Notes under the pieces: generated by a model
Seen by the model: the letters and a program-made list of their open reading frames with translations, nothing else
The model's database searches: none
Told to the model about the DNA's origin: nothing
Made by a program: the position numbers and the translations under genes
Shown: piece after piece, positions 6,136 through 10,430 of the stretch
How positions within the stretch are numbered: position 1 is the stretch's first letter
Layout of the letters: each line of letters starts with the position of its first letter
Source: Nitrospina sp.
GTDB taxonomy: Bacteria > Nitrospinota > Nitrospinia > Nitrospinales > VA-1
Assembly: GCA_018665625.1 (NCBI GenBank)
Contig: JABJCF010000561.1
Span: 1-10,430 of the forward strand
Direction: 5' to 3'
DNA length: 10,430 nucleotides

Positions 6136-7983
6136 CTATTCCAGAAAGCCCACCCGTTCCACACTGAATATGGACGGGATAAAAGGCGGCCAGAAACTTG
6201 GGTCTTGAAATCTCACATCCCAACCCCAGTTTCTAGTTGGACCTGAATAACAATTTCCACCCAGACACCAGAGCCCATCGGCCTGTTCACTGTCCCAAAG
6301 ATTGACAAATGATCCACGAAAATTCAGTGCGGCTCCCGTCCACCATTCATGAAGACGCGGATAAGAATGCACCCCACCACTATAATTGGAACCATTTTCA
6401 GCGGTGGGATTGTGCCCGGCAAAAAGAGCTCCATAAACCGTGGTCTCAGACCCGCGATAGTTGTTATAAAGTTGGCTTTGAGTGATATTACAAGTCTTCG
6501 TATTAAAAGCATTGGAGAGAACATTCATGGCATCTCCCACCAATGCCACCCCTCGAGTGTTAATGGTATTAAAATCGCCATGAATATAAATCGGGTTATC
6601 TGTAGCCAGTGTAGTCTCATCGGATAATTGCGGGCTCGATGTAGCATCGATAGTAATTAATCGAATGGCTTGTAGATCAGTTTCCGTATTGGTATAAGAA
6701 GCATCCGGCGAACGAGAGGTGTATATCAGCATGCCATCTCCTGCCAGTGCAAGATTCTGATCCTCGAGATAGGCTTCATACCAAAGTCCCAAAGCATAAA
6801 GGTCTATGTCTGTGGTGTCCACAGCCCGTTCGTCTTCCCGACAATCTTCAAATGCCTCGTCGACCTCGCGAATGATCGGCATCGGCAGGCCCACTATTGG
6901 GTTGCCGGCAGAAGATTCGCCTGCCAAAATCAGATCAGTAACATCGGTATAAGTAGGTCTTGAAACATGAACTTCTATTTGGTTTGCACCTAATCCACCC
7001 GTTCCAATAATGGTCATACCATCGATGGTGTCTTTCCCCGGTGCTTTGGCTCGGTCTTCATAAAAACTATCGCGTTTGAATAAATCTTTAGAGGGTGTGG
7101 TGTAAGGCTCTTCATTGATCAACACATAATTATTAAATCGAGATTCCTCACTCGCTTCATTCGAAGAAGTAATACTTGCACTCAGCGTTTCATATTCTGA
7201 CGAAAGGAATGTAAGCCCTGTACCAGAAGTTTTTATGTTAACGGTTCCGGCGTAACTGCTGCCGCTATTTTTTGCATAGGTATAAATATTACCGACAGCA
7301 GTCATGGAATGAGGTGACATACTGTCGTCATCATCGTAGTTCCGCAAATTAATATCGTTGTAACTTGAAGACCCAATATAAATATCAGCATTAGAATGAA
7401 TGCGGCCCCAGCTGTTCATATCTGGACCTGGGAATAACTCAAGGTCAGCAGAGTTTCCACTTTGACCGTAAAACACAAAGTACTGAACCAAAGGAGTTTC
7501 CAATATTCGAACCGTTTCAGTAACCGATTCTCTTGAAGAATCTTTTATAGATGTCGATTCAGAATCAATGTCATAGGTATGAGCATAATGATAAATAATG
7601 GTATTGCCCACCACCGTCTGATAAAGAAAAGGTTCTAGCGGGTTTTCAATTTTATATTTAACAGCATAGTTGCGGTAATTAGCTACATTGATATATCCAT
7701 TACCATCCGCGCCTGCTTGATCTGCCGATTCGGTGTAGGGGATTAAATCTTCAAATTCATTGATGATATCGTTCACCGCGAGGTCGAGCCCAACTTCTGC
7801 AGAATAAAAAGCGTTCTTGCCTTTTTTATGAGCTTCAGAAGTTTCCAGGTTTAAAGATATCGACTGCATCGCGGCAAAGGCAACTGCCGCTGTCGCGGCC
7901 ATTACAAACATATAAATTAACATGGTGCTACCCTGTTCCTGCCGGGCTTGCTTTAAAATAATGTTGTTAATTAAATTTTTCAT
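6136..7983 (-). CDS. Large PilX/GspK-like pseudopilin (set A)
   Basis: A 615-residue exported protein. The leader ends at G18 (QARQEQG) and is followed by a hydrophobic helix (about 19-43) without Glu at +5, as in PilX/GspK. KKGKNAFYSAEVGLDLAVND (53-72) is the PilX N-terminal signature. The long remainder is beta-rich with few recognisable domains. It includes RIHSN (194-198) and IHGDF (467-471), shared with the set B PilX, and a C-terminal tail of about 75 residues rich in Trp (W547, W548, W563, W572, W586, W588, W598) with a CLGGNC pair (C573, C578). PilX/GspK relatives sit at the pilus or pseudopilus tip; the enlarged tail may be a ligand-binding or partner-binding surface, but I do not recognise it. 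The ATG overlaps the PilV stop (ATGA), and AGGAGG lies 11 nt upstream inside pilV, so translation is probably coupled. PilW follows after 22 nt. Confidence 0.82.
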   Translation of the reverse strand: MKNLINNIILKQARQEQGSTMLIYMFVMAATAAVAFAAMQSISLNLETSEAHKKGKNAFYSAEVGLDLAVNDIINEFEDLIPYTESADQAGADGNGYINVANYRNYAVKYKIENPLEPFLYQTVVGNTIIYHYAHTYDIDSESTSIKDSSRESVTETVRILETPLVQYFVFYGQSGNSADLELFPGPDMNSWGRIHSNADIYIGSSSYNDINLRNYDDDDSMSPHSMTAVGNIYTYAKNSGSSYAGTVNIKTSGTGLTFLSSEYETLSASITSSNEASEESRFNNYVLINEEPYTTPSKDLFKRDSFYEDRAKAPGKDTIDGMTIIGTGGLGANQIEVHVSRPTYTDVTDLILAGESSAGNPIVGLPMPIIREVDEAFEDCREDERAVDTTDIDLYALGLWYEAYLEDQNLALAGDGMLIYTSRSPDASYTNTETDLQAIRLITIDATSSPQLSDETTLATDNPIYIHGDFNTINTRGVALVGDAMNVLSNAFNTKTCNITQSQLYNNYRGSETTVYGALFAGHNPTAENGSNYSGGVHSYPRLHEWWTGAALNFRGSFVNLWDSEQADGLWCLGGNCYSGPTRNWGWDVRFQDPSFWPPFIPSIFSVERVGFLE

Positions 7984-8504
7984 TCTATGAATTGCCTCCT
8001 GTGTATTACCGATGCCATTTCTACATTTTTTGCCTGGCCGCGGCTATCGGTCCAATCTGTTGTGACTAAAATTTCAAGCATATAAATGGAAGTGGGCTCC
8101 TCAAATTTTTCGTCTCCGCCAGAAGGATAAACCTGCAACTGCCAGGTGATACTGAAATCGCCATCCTGTTCTGTTTTTGAGTAAGTCCAGTCATCATCCT
8201 CGGTCAATCCTTCATCCGTCAAATAGTCTGTGACAAGATAGTTGAACCCATACACACCACCTGTGGGTTCATTCGCGGAAAATCGTTTTACTTCTTCAAT
8301 TTTATTTGTGGTCTTCATGGTGGCTTCTGTCACCAGCCTTGAATTATTCTGAAAAAAGATTACCGAATTCGCAGCCTTGATAAGACCAAATATTCCGACA
8401 GTCAAAATCGCCATGCTGATCACCACTTCTATAATGGTAAACCCTTTCTGATTTTGGCTCTGTTGAGATAAATTATTTACGGCTCTGGATATTATATTTT
8501 TCAT
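7980..8504 (-). CDS. PilV-like minor pilin (set A)
   Basis: A type IV minor pilin of 174 residues with the start chosen here. The leader ends QNQKG (G21), the mature protein begins FTIIE with Glu at +5 (E26), and a hydrophobic stem runs to about residue 45. The stretch EATMKTTNKIEEVKRF is the PilV-like signature after the stem. The C-terminal part is a beta-rich globular domain with the acidic segment LTEDDDW. Three ATGs lie close together at 8516, 8510 and 8504. I prefer 8504, which has GGA at a sensible distance and begins 2 nt after the FimT stop; 8510 would give an ATGA overlap and 8516 a 10-nt overlap. A TTG at 8546 is possible but unlikely. It overlaps the next gene by 4 nt, marking a translationally coupled operon. 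Its likely role is in the minor-pilin priming complex. Confidence 0.87.
   Translation of the reverse strand: MKNIISRAVNNLSQQSQNQKGFTIIEVVISMAILTVGIFGLIKAANSVIFFQNNSRLVTEATMKTTNKIEEVKRFSANEPTGGVYGFNYLVTDYLTDEGLTEDDDWTYSKTEQDGDFSITWQLQVYPSGGDEKFEEPTSIYMLEILVTTDWTDSRGQAKNVEMASVIHRRQFIE
7995..8000 (-). promoter_or_regulatory. Strong ribosome binding site for the large PilX-like gene
   Basis: A consensus AGGAGG on the minus strand lies inside the end of pilV, 11 nt upstream of the ATG at 7983. It fixes the start of the PilX-like gene despite the 4-nt overlap with pilV. Confidence 0.6.
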
Positions 8505-8506
8505 AT

Positions 8507-9103
8507 TCATTTCCATGGAGGTGTCTCGACCGCACTGTATTTCCAATAATCTACCCCGCCTGTGGCCTGTAAAACCGAAATCAAACGAGCCCGATCATCT
8601 GTTTCTCCAATATCATTCAGGTGTAACAAAAAAACCGAACCACTTGAGCTAGCCTGCCCCCTGGAATCGAATATCACTTGTGGGGTCCCGCCAAACGAAA
8701 CCGCAGAGGTAACATTATTACCATTGTCATCTGTGATACCTGTGTTGTATGCAAACTGAATGCTATTTTCCAGAATCGAAGTTCTTGAGTTTTCTCCAGC
8801 ATCAACATTGCCATCATCATTTGTATCTTCATGAATCAAATAAGTATGTGCTGTGGTATCAAAAGTCACCCGTACATTGTTATTGCTTTTTACAGCCGTG
8901 GTTCGGGCCAGCATTAAATCAAAATAAACTTTCTGCGCCTGACCATCGATCTCATGCTTTTCTTTCCATTTGGAAAAATTTGGAATTGCTATCGCTGTCA
9001 CTATTCCTATGATTGCCATAGTCACTACCATCTCGATTAAAGTGAAACCTTCTTGAGGTTCAGGGAAACTCTCAAACCTTTTGAACTTTCCTTTAGGTAA
9101 CAT
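8507..9103 (-). CDS. FimT/GspH-type minor pilin (set A, first gene)
   Basis: A 198-residue pseudopilin. The leader of 19 residues ends PEPQEG; the mature protein begins FTLIE with Glu at +5 (E24), and the stem helix continues to about residue 42, ending in the usual IAIPNFSKW. The segment DLMLARTTAVKSNNNVRVTF and the late motif IFDSRGQAS (144-152) are typical of the FimT/FimU/GspH family. Family members help prime pilus assembly, and some FimT proteins bind DNA during natural uptake; I see no basis for claiming DNA binding here. Residues 93-104 form a complete EF-hand-type loop (D93-x-N95-x-D97-G98-x-V100-xxx-E104). An AGAGGA ribosome site lies 7 nt before the ATG. It is the first gene of set A, behind a 253-nt intergenic region, with PilV following after 2 nt. 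Confidence 0.88.
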   Translation of the reverse strand: MLPKGKFKRFESFPEPQEGFTLIEMVVTMAIIGIVTAIAIPNFSKWKEKHEIDGQAQKVYFDLMLARTTAVKSNNNVRVTFDTTAHTYLIHEDTNDDGNVDAGENSRTSILENSIQFAYNTGITDDNGNNVTSAVSFGGTPQVIFDSRGQASSSGSVFLLHLNDIGETDDRARLISVLQATGGVDYWKYSAVETPPWK

Positions 9104-9205
9104 TTTAGTTTCCTCTGGTTATCCTCTTATCCAGTAATAGCAAGATAGAGGCCAAAATTTTGAAGGCAATAGCAGCAAGAATAATATAGCTTTAAATTCA
9201 ATAGC

Positions 9206-9237
9206 TTGTGGAGGCGGGAAAAATTTCACCCCCACAA
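9206..9237 (-). other. Hairpin in the intergenic region upstream of FimT
   Basis: Outer arms TTGTGG (9206-9211) and CCACAA (9232-9237) are perfectly complementary, and an inner GGG/CCC pair (9216-9218 with 9229-9231) closes a 10-nt AT-rich loop, leaving a 4-nt bulge. It lies about 100 nt before the FimT start, in the 253-nt gap that follows the DUF4124 gene. No U-tract follows on the minus strand, so it is a poor terminator; it could be a leader structure. The rest of the gap is AT-rich, and I found no convincing promoter in it. Confidence 0.3.
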
Positions 9238-9356
9238 ACAGGGGATAAAAAAATTTTGCAGTGCTGTAATGATTTTATCTTATTTTATACATTTTTTACG
9301 TTTTTCGCACATATTTTCTTGGAAAAACACCAAAAGAAGGGGGGGCAATTGACCCG

Positions 9357-10067
9357 CTATTTCTTTTCTGATTCGGCGGGGGCTTTTAGAGCTTCCTCAA
9401 GTTGCTCTATAAATTTTGCTTCACTATCTGCCTGCGCTTTAAGGCGGTTGGCCATTTTGTTGACTCGTTGGCGTGTGTTTCTCAGCATTTGTGGCAACAC
9501 TTTTTTAAGCCTTTCATCTTCCGCAATCATTGTTTGCAAAAAATTTGTTACTTCTTTCAACAAAGGCAATTGTAAAGCGGATATTTGTTTCACTAAATCT
9601 TGTTTCTGTGGAATGGTGGCGATTACAGCATTTCTAAGTTTTCTCAACTTCGTCAGCCTTGAGGTTCTATTCGACAAGGGGTATGCATAAATGGAATCAT
9701 ATCTAGGCATGTCTTCCTCGAAAAAAGCAATGACCGCATTTGCAGCACTTTTTTCAGCTTCGGTCAATCCTGTAGATTTTTTTTCGGAATCTTTGTCCTT
9801 GATCTCCTCTGGAGCAATGCTTTCCTTTGCATCTTCCTTTTTTTTGGCTTTCGTGATTTCTTCTTTTGGACTTGTTTTAGGCAGAGGCCGGAACTTCATT
9901 TTATCCTGGCGAAACTTTTCAGGAACGTTATTGGGATCATCCGTAAAATGTATTTTCCCATTCTCGTCCCGCCACTTATAAACTGCAGCCTCCGCCCCAT
10001 CAATGTATGGAAATAGAAAAATCACCCCGACGAAAAATAGAATAATTTTTTGAATGACTGGGCTCAT
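9357..10067 (-). CDS. Secreted DUF4124 protein with long helical C-terminus
   Basis: An exported protein of 236 residues. The signal peptide is about residues 1-27 (ending DGAEA). The DUF4124 motif follows directly: VYKWRDENGKIHFTDDPNNVP (about 29-49). The next 60 residues are Lys/Glu/Pro-rich and probably disordered. Residues about 110-236 are mainly helical, with Leu and charged residues in heptad-like spacing, suggesting a helical bundle or coiled coil. The biochemical function of the family is unknown. It shares its layout with the DUF4124 protein at 3790-4326, but outside the short domain the two are not close copies. It starts 17 nt after aroB, so it may be cotranscribed with it, and it precedes minor-pilin set A by 253 nt. 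No good Shine-Dalgarno site is visible before its ATG. Confidence 0.8.
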   Translation of the reverse strand: MSPVIQKIILFFVGVIFLFPYIDGAEAAVYKWRDENGKIHFTDDPNNVPEKFRQDKMKFRPLPKTSPKEEITKAKKKEDAKESIAPEEIKDKDSEKKSTGLTEAEKSAANAVIAFFEEDMPRYDSIYAYPLSNRTSRLTKLRKLRNAVIATIPQKQDLVKQISALQLPLLKEVTNFLQTMIAEDERLKKVLPQMLRNTRQRVNKMANRLKAQADSEAKFIEQLEEALKAPAESEKK

Positions 10068-10084
10068 GGTTGCGCTTGGGTAGT

Positions 10085-10430
10085 TTAAACTTGGGTATGC
10101 AGCATTTTTAAAATATCTTCTTTCGGCAGGTCATCGACAATTTCAATAACACCAATTTCTTTAACCAAAATAAACTTAATTTTATTATTCATGGTCTTTT
10201 TATCGTGATAAAGAGAATCAATGATTGTTTGCGGGTCCAGATCAGGCATATCAATCGGAAGACCGCATTTTCTTACCAATTCGCTTAGCCGTTTTGTAAT
10301 TTCTTCCTGACACTTTCCAAGTTGTTGCGATAGTTTTGCAGCATGCACCATTCCTATTGCTACAGCTTCTCCGTGAATGAATCGAGAATAAGCTGTCAAC
10401 GCTTCAAAGGCATGGCCCAAGGTGTGACCG
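10085..10430 (-). CDS. aroB: 3-dehydroquinate synthase, C-terminal part (cut by window edge)
   Basis: The last 114 codons of the second enzyme of the shikimate pathway, which converts DAHP to 3-dehydroquinate in the cytoplasm using NAD and a divalent metal. The visible part begins GHTLGHAFEALTAYSR, the conserved zinc-binding GHT-x-GHxxE segment, followed by HGEAVAIGMVHAAKLS, also strongly conserved. Later comes the C-terminal YHDKKTMNNKIKFILVKEIG stretch, whose DKK and FxL pattern is typical of AroB. The 5' end lies beyond the right edge. The gene ends 17 nt before a DUF4124 gene. In several bacteria aroB stands after pilMNOPQ-aroK, which fits the pilin genes downstream here, but those genes are outside this window. 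Confidence 0.95.
   Translation of the reverse strand, partial: GHTLGHAFEALTAYSRFIHGEAVAIGMVHAAKLSQQLGKCQEEITKRLSELVRKCGLPIDMPDLDPQTIIDSLYHDKKTMNNKIKFILVKEIGVIEIVDDLPKEDILKMLHTQV

Noticed and set aside
9314..9338. AT-rich inverted repeat after the DUF4124 gene, considered as a terminator
   Set aside because: The stem has a mismatch and a wobble, is mostly A-T and is not followed by a U-tract on the coding strand.
9104..9356. Search for a c-di-GMP riboswitch or sigma54 promoter upstream of the FimT gene
   Set aside because: No GEMM-like core and no GG-N10-GC element with good flanks was found; TATAAA-like boxes are present but without a matching -35.
9208..9690. A plus-strand open frame of 160 codons across the gap and the end of the DUF4124 gene
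   Set aside because: Over half of it is antisense to a well-supported secreted protein, and the part in the gap is AT-rich without protein-like features.
1..10430. CRISPR arrays, tRNAs, insertion sequences and phage genes
   Set aside because: No regularly spaced repeats, cloverleaf, transposase or phage-type gene was seen.

Overview
The window comes from a Gram-negative bacterium with type IV pili. It has moderate to low GC, and every gene I can support lies on the minus strand. The genes are type IVa minor pilins and pseudopilins, secreted DUF4124 proteins and an aroB gene, so an outer-membrane bacterium of the Nitrospinota/Deltaproteobacteria kind is plausible. That taxon is inference from gene content; there is no rRNA here to settle it.

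Reading in the direction of transcription, from high to low coordinates: (1) The C-terminal third of aroB (3-dehydroquinate synthase) enters at the right edge, followed 17 nt later by a secreted DUF4124 coiled-coil protein. (2) After a 253-nt intergenic stretch with a hairpin comes minor-pilin set A, tightly packed: FimT/GspH type (8507-9103), PilV type (7980-8504), a large PilX/GspK-like pseudopilin of 615 residues (6136-7983) and a 573-residue PilW type (4392-6113). This PilW ends in an invasin-like Ig domain and a lectin-like beta-sandwich. (3) A second DUF4124 protein (3790-4326) follows. (4) A 147-nt gap holds a hairpin and a good sigma70-like promoter. It leads into minor-pilin set B: PilV (3196-3642), PilW (2421-3191) and PilX (1120-2418), separated by only 4 and 2 nt. 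(5) A YycJ/WalJ-type metallo-beta-lactamase-fold hydrolase comes next, apparently starting at AUU, and then the first 71 codons of an ADP-ribosylglycohydrolase family gene that runs off the left edge.

How they fit together: minor pilins of the FimT/PilV/PilW/PilX classes are known to form the priming and tip complex of type IV pili, parallel to GspH-I-J-K in type II secretion. Two sets lie side by side here and no PilY1 adhesin is visible. The extra binding-type modules are fused directly to a PilW, and both PilX-like proteins carry long beta-rich C-terminal regions with shared motifs (IHSN, GDF). Several of these exported proteins contain EF-hand-type calcium loops. The most interesting reading is a tip complex with built-in adhesive domains. 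The aroB gene at the right edge recalls the pilMNOPQ-aroK-aroB arrangement of other bacteria, so core pilus genes may lie further right (inference).
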